Source: Vogesella sp. LIG4 (GTDB taxonomy: Bacteria > Pseudomonadota > Gammaproteobacteria > Burkholderiales > Chromobacteriaceae). From it: DNA of 64,000 nt. This document shows, piece by piece, positions 25,549 to 34,560 of this stretch. The notes beneath the pieces are model-generated. The model saw only the letters and a program-made list of their open reading frames with translations, ran no database searches and had not been told where the DNA came from. The stretch is from NCBI RefSeq assembly GCF_900090205.1, contig NZ_LT607802.1:715846-779845 (forward strand), given 5' to 3'. Position numbers and translations under genes: made by a program. Every line of letters begins with the position of its first letter. Position 1 is the stretch's first letter.

Positions 25549-26607
25549 TCAGTATTCCAGCGGCAGGCTCACGCGCTTGCCGTCGCGGGCGGACAGATAC
25601 ATACCGATCAGCAGCTCCAGCGACTTCAGCCCTTCGCGGCCGTCGGTTTCCGGCTCCGCCTCGCCACGCATCACCTGGATCACGTTGTCGTAGTACAGCG
25701 GATGGCCAAAACCATACACGCTGGTGGTGGCGTAGCTGGCGTGCTTGATCTCTTCGTCCATTGCGTGCGGCTCGGAGAACTCCCAGTGCTGGATCTCGTT
25801 CACCGCCATGCCGCCCACGCGCACGCTGCCCTTTTCGCCGAGGATGGTGATGCTGCCTTCCAGGTTCTTCGGGTAGGTGAGCATGGTCACGTTCATGCTG
25901 CCCAGCGCGCCGGAACGCCAGCGCAGGCTCACCACGCCGCTGTCTTCCACTTCGATGTCGCGCTCCAGCGTGGCGGTGTAGGCCTGCATGCTTTCCACCG
26001 GGCCGATCAGCCAGTCGATCAGGTCCACGTAGTGGCTGGCCTGGTTCATGAAGGCGCCGCCGTCGTATTCCCAGGTGCCGCGCCAGTCGGCCTGGTCGTA
26101 GTAGGACTGCGGGCGGGTCCAGAACACGTTGATGTTCACCATGTAGATGCGGCCGAAGCGCTTTTCCTGCACCGCGCGCTTGAGCAGCTGCAGGGTGGCG
26201 TTGCGGCGGTTCTGCTTCACCACGAACAGGCGCTTGCCGGCCTGGTCGGCGGCCTTCACCATCGCCACGCCGTCGTGCCAGCGGGTCGCCATCGGCTTTT
26301 CGGTCATCACGTGGAAGCCGGCGGCAAAGCAGTCGATGGCTTGCTGCGGGTGCAGGCCGGACGGGGTGGTGAGAATCACCACGTCGGCATCGCTGCTGGC
26401 CAGCAGTTCGCGCAGCGTGGCATGGCCACGGGCGCCGGTGCGCGTTACCGCGGCAGCCAGCGCCGCCGGGTCGGTATCGCATACGTCCACCAGTTCGCAG
26501 CGCTCGGCATGCTGTTCGATGGCACCAAAATGGTTGGCCGCAATGCGGCCGCAGCCGACCAGCGCGAAGCGCAGCTTGCGGTCGGTAATGGTTTCGTAAC
26601 TGATCAT
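25549..26607 (-). CDS. wbpB: WbpB-like UDP-GlcNAcA 3-dehydrogenase
   Basis: The 352-residue Gfo/Idh/MocA-family oxidoreductase has the NAD-binding VGCGRIAANHFG near residue 18, the catalytic-lysine motif MTEKPMA near residue 100, and the WbpB-type segments KQNRRNATLQLL and GGAFMNQASHYVDL. WbpB oxidises UDP-GlcNAc uronic acid at C3 with NAD. It begins the polysaccharide cluster. The upstream dehydrogenase wbpA, which makes the uronic acid, is not in the window. The motif IAAN is encoded by a GTTGGCCGCA word (26,533-26,542). Confidence 0.9.
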   Translation of the reverse strand: MISYETITDRKLRFALVGCGRIAANHFGAIEQHAERCELVDVCDTDPAALAAAVTRTGARGHATLRELLASSDADVVILTTPSGLHPQQAIDCFAAGFHVMTEKPMATRWHDGVAMVKAADQAGKRLFVVKQNRRNATLQLLKRAVQEKRFGRIYMVNINVFWTRPQSYYDQADWRGTWEYDGGAFMNQASHYVDLIDWLIGPVESMQAYTATLERDIEVEDSGVVSLRWRSGALGSMNVTMLTYPKNLEGSITILGEKGSVRVGGMAVNEIQHWEFSEPHAMDEEIKHASYATTSVYGFGHPLYYDNVIQVMRGEAEPETDGREGLKSLELLIGMYLSARDGKRVSLPLEY

Positions 26608-26648
26608 CGCCTTATTCCTTGCCTGGCCGGCCTGTGGCCAACCTTCAA

Positions 26649-26699
26649 CCTGCCGTCATGACGGCAGGCAAAAAAACCGTTGGCCGCACACGGCGGCCA
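26649..26699 (-). terminator. tandem hairpins downstream of the speE-like gene, one built on a GTTGGCCGCA word
   Basis: Bases 26,681-26,687 (TGGCCGC) pair with 26,693-26,699 (GCGGCCA) around a five-base loop, and on the minus strand a T7 run follows after four bases, which looks like a terminator. A second perfect stem-loop CCTGCCGTCA/TGACGGCAGG lies at 26,649-26,668. Both lie after the speE-like stop and before wbpB. Confidence 0.65.
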
Positions 26700-26715
26700 G
26701 TTTGCACGCCTGCTG

Positions 26716-27516
26716 TTACAGCAGCAGGCGGTTGTCGCTGTGCAGATTCACATCCTTGATGCGGCTGACAAAATCGCAGAACTCCAGGCCGAAACGGCCT
26801 TCCAGCTCGTCGGCACGCTTCTCCAGCGCCTCCCAGCTCAACGGCGCCGGCGTTTCCTTGAACGCCATCACCGCCATATTGCCGTGACTTACCGCCGGCA
26901 ATTCGATCACCCGGCCCTCGAACACCGCCAGCAGGCGCTCCACGAACTGCTGGTAGCGCTTGTCGCCGCTCCACCAGTTGGTGACGAACACGCCGTTCGG
27001 CGTCAGCGCGCGGTGGCAGTCCTCGAAGAACGCCTCGGTGGTCAGCTCGTCCACGATCTGCAGGCCATCGAAGCCGTCCACCAGGATCACGTCGGTGGAC
27101 TCGCGGAACACCTTCACGTACTCGGCGCCATCGGCCTCGATGATCTCGAAGAAGTCGCCCTCTTCCGGCAGCTGGAAGAACGAACGCGCCACCGCGATCA
27201 CCTGCGGGTTGATGTCCACCGCCACGCTTACCGCGTCCGGCAGGTATTCGTCGATCCAGCGCGCGAAGGAGCCGCCGCCCAGGCCGATCTGCAGGATGTG
27301 GCGCGGGTCGTCGTGCCACAGCAGGAAGGCCATCATCGCGCGGCTGTAGGACAGCACCAGGTCGGCGGGCTCATCCAGGTTCATCGAACTCTGGATGGTG
27401 GCCGAGCCCAGGTGCAGCGAGCGGATATTGCCCTCTTCGGAGATTTCCACCTCCGGCATGGCATCCACGCCCTTGCGCACGCGGCGGCGGAACGGGTGCA
27501 GGGCCTTATGCGCCAC
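26716..27516 (-). CDS. spermidine synthase-like protein
   Basis: The 266-residue protein has the Rossmann methyltransferase-type fold of polyamine synthases: [15 protein letters not shown] (the GxGxG-like cofactor loop), [13 protein letters not shown] with the acidic ribose-binding residue, and VILVDGFDG. True SpeE enzymes transfer aminopropyl from decarboxylated SAM to putrescine. This protein lacks some N-terminal substrate features, so it may be one of the many SpeE-like proteins of unknown substrate. I choose the GTG at 27,516 because GGAGG sits five bases upstream; it overlaps the ttcA stop by 11 bases. ATG 27,459 would be a shorter alternative. Confidence 0.8.
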   Translation of the reverse strand: MAHKALHPFRRRVRKGVDAMPEVEISEEGNIRSLHLGSATIQSSMNLDEPADLVLSYSRAMMAFLLWHDDPRHILQIGLGGGSFARWIDEYLPDAVSVAVDINPQVIAVARSFFQLPEEGDFFEIIEADGAEYVKVFRESTDVILVDGFDGLQIVDELTTEAFFEDCHRALTPNGVFVTNWWSGDKRYQQFVERLLAVFEGRVIELPAVSHGNMAVMAFKETPAPLSWEALEKRADELEGRFGLEFCDFVSRIKDVNLHSDNRLLL

Positions 27517-28501
27517 AGCCGCCTCCGGACACCTCGGTCGATGCGGCCTTGGGGCGCGAATCCAGGATGCTGATGGTGCGGCGCGGCGCGACGGCCGGCG
27601 CGGCTTCGTCGTCTTCGGCCGGCGGCTGCGGGTCGCGGAATTCTTCCTTGTCGAAGGCGGTATCGCCGCCCTCGAACGGGCTATCGCCGGTCTGCAGGCC
27701 GGCAAAGTCGAACAGGGCAGTGTCGGCCAGGTGCGAGGGCACCACGTTCTGCATGGCGCGGAACATGCTCTCCACGCGCCCCGGGAAACGCTTGTCCCAG
27801 TCGTTCACCATCTCCTTCACCACCTGGCGCTGCAGATTCGGCTGCGAGCCGCACAGATTGCACGGAATGATGGGGAATTCGCGCAGGGTGGCGTAGCGCT
27901 CGATGTCCTTCTCGCGGCAGTAGGCCAGCGGGCGGATCACCATGTGCTTGCCGTCGTCGGACACCAGCTTGGGCGGCATGGCCTTGAGCTTGCCGCCGTA
28001 GAACATGTTCAGGAAGAAAGTGTGCAGGATGTCGTCGCGGTGGTGGCCCAGCGCGATCTTGGTGGCACCCAGCTCGTCGGCCACGCGGTACAGAATGCCG
28101 CGACGCAGGCGCGAGCACAGGCTGCAGGTGGTCTTGCCTTCCGGCACCAGGCGCTTGACGATGCTGTAGGTGTCTTCCTCGACGATGCGGTACTCCACGC
28201 CGATGGACTGCAGGTACTGCGGCAGCACATGCTCGGGGAAGCCCGGCTGCTTCTGGTCCAGGTTCACCGCCACGATGCTGAAATTGATCGGCGCCGATTT
28301 CTGCAGCCCCAGCAGGATGTCCAGCAGGGTGTAGCTGTCCTTGCCGCCGGAGAGGCAAACCATCACGCGGTCGCCCTCTTCGATCATGTTGAAATCGTTG
28401 ATGGCATCGCCCACCTGATGGCGCAGGCGCTTGGTGAGTTTATTGCCTTCAAACTGGGCCTTTTTGGCCTTGGCCTCGGCATCGTGGAGCTGTTCGGACA
28501 T
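27506..28501 (-). CDS. ttcA: tRNA 2-thiocytidine biosynthesis protein TtcA
   Basis: The 331-residue protein carries the PP-loop SGGKDS (residues 51-56) that adenylates tRNA, plus the CSLC and CNLC cysteine pairs that hold the Fe-S cluster and sulfur chemistry. TtcA makes 2-thiocytidine at position 32 of certain tRNAs. It is longer than E. coli TtcA (311) through a low-complexity acidic C-terminal tail. The ATG at 28,501 keeps the conserved N-terminus though the ribosome site is weak. It precedes the speE-like gene with an 11-base overlap. Confidence 0.92.
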   Translation of the reverse strand: MSEQLHDAEAKAKKAQFEGNKLTKRLRHQVGDAINDFNMIEEGDRVMVCLSGGKDSYTLLDILLGLQKSAPINFSIVAVNLDQKQPGFPEHVLPQYLQSIGVEYRIVEEDTYSIVKRLVPEGKTTCSLCSRLRRGILYRVADELGATKIALGHHRDDILHTFFLNMFYGGKLKAMPPKLVSDDGKHMVIRPLAYCREKDIERYATLREFPIIPCNLCGSQPNLQRQVVKEMVNDWDKRFPGRVESMFRAMQNVVPSHLADTALFDFAGLQTGDSPFEGGDTAFDKEEFRDPQPPAEDDEAAPAVAPRRTISILDSRPKAASTEVSGGGCGA

Positions 28502-28627
28502 GGGGTACGGCTAAGAAATTGAAAAACCGGCTATTTTAGTCCGATCACGGCGATTTGTGCCATGCAGCGGCCGGCATTTTTTTGCGCCGCCGCAAGGGTG
28601 AGCGCGAGAAGGTTGGCCGCAAGGCAA

Positions 28628-29380
28628 CTACAGCACCACGCTGCGGCCGCCATCCACCGCCAGGACCTGACCGTTGACATAGTCGGTATCGAACAGCAGG
28701 AAGGCCACCGCGCGGGCAATGTCCTCCGGCACACCGGTGCGCGCCAACGGAATCGACGCCTCGATGGCGGCACGCTCGCCGGCATCGAACGACACCTCGT
28801 CCTCCGGCCACAGATTCACCCCCGGCGACACGCCGTTCACCCGCACCAGCGGTGCCAGCTCCACCGCCAGGCTGCGGATCAGCTGCGCATGGCCGGCCTT
28901 GGCCAGGCTGTACACCAGGTGGCGCTTCATCGGCCGCTCGGCGTGAATATCGACGATGCCGACGATGGCGCCGCGGGTGGCCGCCAGGTAGCTGGCCGCC
29001 GCCTGCGCCAGGAACAGCGGCGCCTTGAGATTGCTGCCCATCAGGTCGAACCAGTCCTGCTCGCGGATGGCGCCCATCTCGGTGGGGTAGAAGCTGGAAG
29101 CATTGTTGACCAGGCCATCCAGGCGGCCAAAGGCGGCATAGGCATCCTCCACCAGCTGCGGCAGCGCGGCAGTATCCAGCAGGTCGGCCTGCAGCAGCAC
29201 CACCGAACCGGGGCGGGTGGCGTTCAGCTCTGCGGCCAACGTCTCTGCCGTCTGGCGCGAGCCGCGGTAGTGCAGCGCCAGCCGCGCGCCACGGGCATGC
29301 AGGTGGCGCGCAATGCCCGCGCCCACGCGTCGTGCCGCGCCGGTAATCAGCACCACCTTGTCATGAACTTCCGCTTGCAT
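28628..29380 (-). CDS. short-chain dehydrogenase, pteridine reductase-like
   Basis: The 250-residue SDR has TGAARRVGAGIAR at the NADP-binding site, where the Arg-rich TGxxxRxG form marks pteridine reductases, the NNAS motif, and the YSLAKAG catalytic Tyr and Lys. It probably reduces dihydrobiopterin or dihydrofolate-type substrates with NADPH (FolM/PTR1-like). The ATG at 29,380 follows GGGAGAGG. It is divergent from the MidA-type gene, with 117 bases between. A GTTGGCCGCA word lies just after the stop (28,612-28,621) and another inside (29,231). Confidence 0.85.
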   Translation of the reverse strand: MQAEVHDKVVLITGAARRVGAGIARHLHARGARLALHYRGSRQTAETLAAELNATRPGSVVLLQADLLDTAALPQLVEDAYAAFGRLDGLVNNASSFYPTEMGAIREQDWFDLMGSNLKAPLFLAQAAASYLAATRGAIVGIVDIHAERPMKRHLVYSLAKAGHAQLIRSLAVELAPLVRVNGVSPGVNLWPEDEVSFDAGERAAIEASIPLARTGVPEDIARAVAFLLFDTDYVNGQVLAVDGGRSVVL

Positions 29381-29497
29381 ACCCTCTCCCGTCGGTATTT
29401 GCTTGGCGACTGCGCGCCGATTAGCGACAATTCCCGCCATTTTAACGCGAACCCGCGCCAGAAAATGGCCGCGCGTTCCGAGCCGCGAGTTTTTACC

Positions 29498-30652
29498 ATG
29501 CCCCTGCCCGAAGCCTCCGCCGACGCCCTGGCCGTCAGCCACACCCTCGCCCGCACCATCGCCGCCGAGATTGCAGACCGCGACGGCTGGATGCCGTTCT
29601 CGCGCTATATGGAGCTGGCGCTGTACGCGCCGGGCCTGGGCTACTACACCGCCGGTAGCCGCAAGTTCGGCGAGGCCGGCGACTTCATCACCGCGCCGGA
29701 GCTCACCCCGCTGTTCGCCCAGTGCCTGGCGCGCCAGCTGGCCGAGCTGCTGCCGCAGACCGCCGGCCACATCGTGGAATTCGGCGCCGGCAGCGGCCGC
29801 CTGGCCGCCGACCTGCTGCTGGCGCTGCAGGAGCTGGGCTGCGAGCCGGCCAGCTACAGCATCGTCGACCTGTCACCGGACCTGATCGAACGCCAGCAGG
29901 CCACCATCGCCACCCTGCCGCCAACGTTGGCCGCAAAGGTGCGCTGGCTGCCGACACTGCCGGACAGCGTGGATGGCATCCTGCTGGGCAACGAGGTGCT
30001 GGACGCCATGCCGGTGGAACTGGTGCTGCGCAATGCCGGCAAGCAGCTGCAGCAGCGCGGCGTCACCGTGCGCGACGGAGCGCTGTGCTTCGAAGACCGC
30101 GCCTTCGACGACCCGCAACTGGCCGCGCTGGCCGATGCCCTGCTGCCGGACATCCCGGATTACGTCAGCGAGATCAGCCTGGCGAATCGCGGCTTCATCC
30201 GCACCCTGGCCGGGGTGCTGACGCGCGGCGCCATGCTGATGATCGACTACGGCCACAGCGCCGGCGAGTACTACCACCCGGAACGCAGCATGGGCACCCT
30301 GCTCGGCCACTACCGCCACCACACGCTGCACGACCCGTTCTACCTGCCGGGGCTGATGGACCTCACCACCCACGTGGACTTCAGCGCGGTGGCGCAGGCC
30401 GGCATCGACGCCGGGCTGGATCTGATCGGCTACACCAGCCAGGCGCAGTTCCTGGTCAACGCCGGCATCACCGGCCTGCTGTCGCACCTGGATGCGGCCA
30501 ACATCAAGGACTACCTGCCGGTGGCCAAGGCGGCACAGCGGCTGCTGTCGCCGCAGGAAATGGGCGAAACCTTCAAGGTGATCGGCTTTGGCAAACAGGT
30601 GGGAATCGACTGGCTGGGCTTCAGCCAGGGCGACCGCTGCTACACGCTGTAA
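29498..30652 (+). CDS. MidA/NDUFAF7-type SAM-dependent methyltransferase
   Basis: The 384-residue protein has the DUF185 features: GWMPFSRYMELALYAPGLGYY at the N-terminus, the SAM loop VEFGAGSGRLAADLL, GNEVLDAMPVELV and the IDYGHSAGEYYHPE segment. The mitochondrial relative NDUFAF7 methylates an arginine in complex I; bacterial members are thought to act as protein arginine methyltransferases, but the target here is unknown. Two in-frame ATGs (29,465 and 29,498) are possible, neither with a strong ribosome site; I take the second. Two GTTGGCCGCA words lie inside. Confidence 0.86.
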   Translation: MPLPEASADALAVSHTLARTIAAEIADRDGWMPFSRYMELALYAPGLGYYTAGSRKFGEAGDFITAPELTPLFAQCLARQLAELLPQTAGHIVEFGAGSGRLAADLLLALQELGCEPASYSIVDLSPDLIERQQATIATLPPTLAAKVRWLPTLPDSVDGILLGNEVLDAMPVELVLRNAGKQLQQRGVTVRDGALCFEDRAFDDPQLAALADALLPDIPDYVSEISLANRGFIRTLAGVLTRGAMLMIDYGHSAGEYYHPERSMGTLLGHYRHHTLHDPFYLPGLMDLTTHVDFSAVAQAGIDAGLDLIGYTSQAQFLVNAGITGLLSHLDAANIKDYLPVAKAAQRLLSPQEMGETFKVIGFGKQVGIDWLGFSQGDRCYTL

Positions 30653-30689
30653 GCATCGCTAGACCATTTTTGGCATTCTGCAGAAATAG

Positions 30690-30718
30690 TTGACACCCCG
30701 AAATCCGCTGCGTATAGT
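30690..30718 (+). promoter_or_regulatory. sigma-70 promoter of the tRNA pair
   Basis: TTGACA (30,690-30,695) and TATAGT (30,713-30,718) are separated by exactly 17 bases; the -35 is perfect and the -10 has one mismatch. The first tRNA starts 32 bases downstream of the -10. Its match to the presumed rRNA promoter at the left edge fits stable-RNA control. Confidence 0.9.
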
Positions 30719-30749
30719 TCGCAACCTCGATGCCAGCGCATCGAAATGT

Positions 30750-30826
<77 letters not shown>

Positions 30827-30861
30827 CAGTTTATCGAGACTGTGTGCAAGCAGAGTCTCAC

Positions 30862-30938
30862 GGCGAATTAGCTCAGTTGGTTAGAGCGATGGAATCATAA
30901 TCCACAGGTCCGGGGTTCGAGTCCCTGATTCGCCACCA
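30862..30938 (+). tRNA. tRNA with anticodon CAU, probably elongator Met (copy 2)
   Basis: This copy is identical to the first except at two bases that pair in the anticodon stem: C30,778-G30,792 in copy 1 becomes T30,890-A30,904 here. The paired change keeps the stem, so both genes look functional. The anticodon CAT is at 30,896-30,898 and CCA is encoded. It begins 35 bases after copy 1 and shares its promoter. Confidence 0.88.
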
Positions 30939-30940
30939 AT

Positions 30941-30971
30941 AAAAAAGCCAGCTCAACGAGCTGGCTTTTTT
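30941..30971 (+). terminator. intrinsic terminator after the tRNA pair
   Basis: Arms AAAAAAGCCAGCTC and GAGCTGGCTTTTTT close an AAC loop and begin two bases after the second tRNA. The stem is perfect and ends in T6. Confidence 0.92.
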
Positions 30972-31010
30972 GCATTTCCGCAGGTCTTTCCCCGCAAAAC
31001 CCAGACAGGG

Positions 31011-31035
31011 AAAAGCCGGCTCCCCGAGCCGGCTT
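31011..31035 (-). terminator. intrinsic terminator after the P1 peptidase gene
   Basis: Ten-base arms AAGCCGGCTC and GAGCCGGCTT close a CCC loop. On the minus strand TTTTCCC follows. It lies 18 bases past the stop of the P1-family peptidase gene. Confidence 0.85.
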
Positions 31036-31053
31036 AGTTCATGTCACCACCGT

Positions 31054-32184
31054 TCACTCCCCGCCGGCAGCGCGCCAGCCCAAGTCGCGCAGCGCACCCA
31101 GCAATGCCGCGTGCGGCAAGGCCCTGGCCTGGTGGCCGTTGTTACCATCGACATCCTCCGCCGCCAGCAAGGCATTGACGATGGCCTCTTCCACCGCCTC
31201 CGCCGCCGCTTCGAACAGCGGCGAGATGTGATCCGGACGCACCATTTCCACCTGCTGGGTGAACGCCCCCTGCTGCGCATAGTCGGCCACCGGCAGCTGC
31301 TGGTTGCCGGTGGCAAACGCCAGGAAGATGTCGCCGCTGGAGTCCTCGGTGCCCCCGCCGGTGCGGGCAATGCCCAGCGAGGCGCGCTGCGCCAGGCGGC
31401 GACACTGCTCCGGCAGCAGCGGCGCGTCGGTGGCCAGCACCACCACGATGGAACCCATGCCCGGCTGCGGCAGCCGACGCTGGCTGAACGGCGACGGGAT
31501 CAGCGCATCGTCCAGCATGCGGCCAACGGGGTAGCCCTGCACCAGCAGCGAGCCGCGCTTGCCGTGGTTGGCCTGCACCAGCGCGCCCACCGTCCAGCCG
31601 CCCTGCGCAGCGCCAAGCCGGCGCGAGGCGGTGCCGATGCCGCCCTTGAACTCGTGGCAGATCATGCCGCTGCCGCCACCGACATTGCCCTCCGCCGGCA
31701 GGCCGCCGTGTGCCGCCTGCAGCGCTTCGGCCACGTGCTCTCCGCTCACGTGAAAGCCGTTGATGTCGTTCAGCAGGCCGTCGAAGGTTTCCATCACCAC
31801 CGGCATGGTCCAGTACACCGCATCGCCGGCGGGCAACTGCTGCCGCTCCAGGCGGATCAGGCTGTCGCGCACCACGCCCACGCTGTGGGTGTTGGTGATG
31901 GCGATGGGCGTGGTGAGCACGCCAGCCTCGCGTACCCACTCCAGGCCGGTGGCGTCGCCGTTGCCGTTGAGCACGTGCACGCCGGCAAAACAGGGCTGCA
32001 GCCGGGCGGCGTCGGGGCGCGGCTCGATCACCGTCACCCCGGTGCAGGCGCGGCGGCCGTCGGCGAACTGCTCGCGTACCGAGCTGTGCCCTACCCGCAC
32101 GCCCGGCACGTCGGTAATGGCGTTCAGCGGGCCGGGGCGGCCGTGGCCGATGCGGATGCCGAGTTGTGTTGCGCGTTGTTTCAT
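31054..32184 (-). CDS. P1-family (DmpA/BapA-like) aminopeptidase
   Basis: The 376-residue protein belongs to peptidase family S58/P1, N-terminal nucleophile enzymes that cut themselves into two chains and remove N-terminal D- or beta-amino acids or L-amino acids from peptides. Family segments are clear: GPLNAITDVPGVRVGH at the start, GNVGGGSGMICHEFKGG, and VGALVQANHG. No signal peptide is visible, so it should act in the cytosol. It lies ten bases after the APC permease stop on the same strand, so the pair probably imports and processes a peptide or amino-acid derivative. The self-cleavage site cannot be placed with certainty by eye. Confidence 0.85.
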   Translation of the reverse strand: MKQRATQLGIRIGHGRPGPLNAITDVPGVRVGHSSVREQFADGRRACTGVTVIEPRPDAARLQPCFAGVHVLNGNGDATGLEWVREAGVLTTPIAITNTHSVGVVRDSLIRLERQQLPAGDAVYWTMPVVMETFDGLLNDINGFHVSGEHVAEALQAAHGGLPAEGNVGGGSGMICHEFKGGIGTASRRLGAAQGGWTVGALVQANHGKRGSLLVQGYPVGRMLDDALIPSPFSQRRLPQPGMGSIVVVLATDAPLLPEQCRRLAQRASLGIARTGGGTEDSSGDIFLAFATGNQQLPVADYAQQGAFTQQVEMVRPDHISPLFEAAAEAVEEAIVNALLAAEDVDGNNGHQARALPHAALLGALRDLGWRAAGGE

Positions 32185-32193
32185 AGTGCTTTC

Positions 32194-33567
32194 CTATCGG
32201 GTTGAGGTTGCCGGTTGCTGTGCCCGCTCTTGCCAGCGGCCGAACAGCAGGCCGACCACGATGATGGCGGCCACGATCAGGAAGTCGCGCAGCGGCGCGT
32301 CCTGCAGGATGGCCCACAAGGTGTACAGGGTGCCGCCTATCGCCAGCAGTACCGGCAGCGGCCACCACGACATGGTGTACGGGTGATGGATATCGCTACG
32401 GCGGCGGCTGACCAGCGCGGCAATGCCCATGCCGAGGTAGGACAGCAGGATCAGGATCACGGTGAACGAGGTCAGGTCCGCCAGGTTGGAGTTGAAGGTG
32501 AGCAGCGCCGATGGCACCGCGAACAGCAGGGTGGCGATCCACGGCGTGCCGAAACGCGGGTGGATGCGCAGCAGCGCTTCGTTCATGCGCGCCGGCCACA
32601 TGCCGTCGCGGCCGCTGGCGTACAGGAAGCGGCTGCTCTGCAGCACGATGGCGATGATGGCGTTGAACACCGACAGGAAAATGCCGCCGCTCACCGCCCG
32701 AGCCAGCAGCGGCGAACTGAGGCTGCTGACCACGTAGCTGATCGGGTCCGCCTGTCTGGCAAGCTCGGTCAGCGACGGTGCGCCCAGCAGCAGCGCGGTC
32801 ATCGGCAGCAGCTCCACCAGCACCACGATGCCCAGCGAAATCAGCACCGCGCGCGCCATGGCCTTGCCGCCCTGGTGACGTTCGTGCATGTCTTCGGCCA
32901 GGTAGATGGCACCGCCAAAACCGTTGTAGGAGAACATGGCGCTGCCGATCATGGCGGCGATCACCGGCACCGACACCGTGGCCAGCACACCATGGCTGTC
33001 GGCCATCACCGGGTGCAGCAGCAGGGCAGCCGACTGATGCTGCTGGCCAAAGCCCAGCACCGCGATCAGCGCCAGTACCAGCACCTCCACGCCGAGGAAC
33101 AGCCCGGTCACCAGCGCGTTGAGCTTGATGTCGAGAATGCCTATCGCGTAGCACAGCACTACCACCACCAGCGCCACACTGGCGCTGTCGAACTGCGTGC
33201 CCAGCGCGGAATTGAGATAGGTGGCGGCGCCGGTGGCCAGCACCGCCGGAATGAACAGCAGCAGGCACAGCACGAACAGATACATCTGCAGGCAGGCCAG
33301 CCGCCCGAACAGCCGCTGCACGATCACATACTCCCCGCCGGCGTTGGGGTGCGCGGCGCCAAGCTCGGCGTAACACAGCGCATAGGTCACCGCGAGGATG
33401 GCCGCCAGCACGAAGGACAGGAAGGCCCCGGTGCCGGCGCCATGAATGGCGAACGGGGCGATCACGAAGATGGAACTGGCCGGGGTGACCCCGGAAACGG
33501 TAATCAGCACCACGTCGGCAATGCCGAGCGAGCGCCGCAATCCGCTGCTGGTATTTTGTTTTGACAC
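32194..33567 (-). CDS. APC-superfamily amino acid permease
   Basis: The 457-residue protein has about twelve membrane helices. Its N-terminal helix-1 segment (VVLITVSGVTPASSIFVIAP) and the helix-6 region (FSYNGFGGAIYLAEDM) match the APC family, which transports amino acids across the cytoplasmic membrane. The start is GTG at 33,567 with AGGAG nine bases upstream. It is the first gene of a two-gene unit with the P1-family peptidase and is divergent from a LuxR-type regulator 116 bases away, which probably controls it. Confidence 0.87.
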   Translation of the reverse strand: MSKQNTSSGLRRSLGIADVVLITVSGVTPASSIFVIAPFAIHGAGTGAFLSFVLAAILAVTYALCYAELGAAHPNAGGEYVIVQRLFGRLACLQMYLFVLCLLLFIPAVLATGAATYLNSALGTQFDSASVALVVVVLCYAIGILDIKLNALVTGLFLGVEVLVLALIAVLGFGQQHQSAALLLHPVMADSHGVLATVSVPVIAAMIGSAMFSYNGFGGAIYLAEDMHERHQGGKAMARAVLISLGIVVLVELLPMTALLLGAPSLTELARQADPISYVVSSLSSPLLARAVSGGIFLSVFNAIIAIVLQSSRFLYASGRDGMWPARMNEALLRIHPRFGTPWIATLLFAVPSALLTFNSNLADLTSFTVILILLSYLGMGIAALVSRRRSDIHHPYTMSWWPLPVLLAIGGTLYTLWAILQDAPLRDFLIVAAIIVVGLLFGRWQERAQQPATSTR

Positions 33568-33683
33568 GGCTACGGTCTCCTGTTGTAGTCAGAACCTTCT
33601 GCTCAGGTCTGTGCGTCACAGTGTAGGGAGCCCCCGGCGGGCGCCCAATTACCAACACCGGTTACCCCAGATAGGTTAGAGAC

Positions 33684-34478
33684 ATGGAAGGTCTGCTTCG
33701 AGAACTGCCGTTGCACCACGGCCTGGCACAGCTGTTCGAGCACTTGGGTGGTGCGCGTTTCTGGCGCGCGCTGGTCTTGCAGCTGCGCCAGCTTGCGCCG
33801 TTCGACAACGCGCTGGCAGTGTGCTTCACCCCGCGGCAAGCGCCGCTGATCCTGGATGAATCCAGCTTCGACGCCGCGCCGGCAGCCTCGCCGATGCCGC
33901 TGTACTGCCAGGGCCTGTACCTGCTGGACCCGTTCTACCAACTGGCCTGCGAGCCGTTTACCGATGGCCTGCACCACCTGCCGGACATCGCGCCGGACCA
34001 GTTCCAGCAAAGCACCTACTACCTGGACTATCACCGCAAGGAGGTAGGCGTGGACGAGGTGCAGTTCCTGCTGCGGCTGGCGCCCGAGCAGGTGCTGTCG
34101 CTGTCGCTGGGCAGCAGCAGCCCCTACCAGGCCGAACAGATCGGCCGCCTGCGCATCGTGCAGGGCTGGGTGCTGGCGGCCATGAAACGGCACTGGCAGC
34201 TACAGGAAGCGCCGCAGGCCAGCCCGCCGCGCAATGGTCTGTCCGACCAGCTGGCGCAGATGCTGGAACAGTTCGGCCGTGGCTGCCTGTCGGAGCGCGA
34301 ATCGGAAATCGCCCGCCTCACCCTGCGCGGCCTGTCCAGCAAGGCCATTGCCCAGCAGTTGGCGATTTCGCCGGAAACGGTGAAGGTGCACCGCCGCAAT
34401 ATGTACAACAAGCTGGGGGTGGCCAATCATTCCGAACTGTTCAACCGCTTCATCTGCCAGCTAAGCCAGAACGGTTAG
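33684..34478 (+). CDS. LuxR-family transcriptional regulator
   Basis: The 264-residue protein ends with a GerE/LuxR helix-turn-helix (about residues 205-255: LSERESEIARLTLRGLSSKA, AISPETVKVHRRNMY). The N-terminal 190 residues do not match an autoinducer-binding or receiver domain that I recognise, so the signal is unknown. It is divergent from the permease/peptidase unit and is a natural candidate to control it. The ATG at 33,684 starts a continuous frame; the ribosome site is weak. Confidence 0.85.
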   Translation: MEGLLRELPLHHGLAQLFEHLGGARFWRALVLQLRQLAPFDNALAVCFTPRQAPLILDESSFDAAPAASPMPLYCQGLYLLDPFYQLACEPFTDGLHHLPDIAPDQFQQSTYYLDYHRKEVGVDEVQFLLRLAPEQVLSLSLGSSSPYQAEQIGRLRIVQGWVLAAMKRHWQLQEAPQASPPRNGLSDQLAQMLEQFGRGCLSERESEIARLTLRGLSSKAIAQQLAISPETVKVHRRNMYNKLGVANHSELFNRFICQLSQNG

Positions 34479-34560
34479 CCGGCGCAGGTTCCGGCCAGGA
34501 ACTCTGCCCGCCCGTCGCCCTCGTATCTATAAAACCAGAACCGGATACCAGGGAGTCACC

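Noticed and set aside
28562-29497. A 300-codon N-terminal extension of the MidA-type methyltransferase
   Set aside because: It is opposite the SDR gene and not part of the family.
33568-33683. A GGGCGCCC element between the permease and LuxR-type genes as an operator
   Set aside because: It is short, GC-rich and single; I could not see a second copy or promoter hexamers of good quality.
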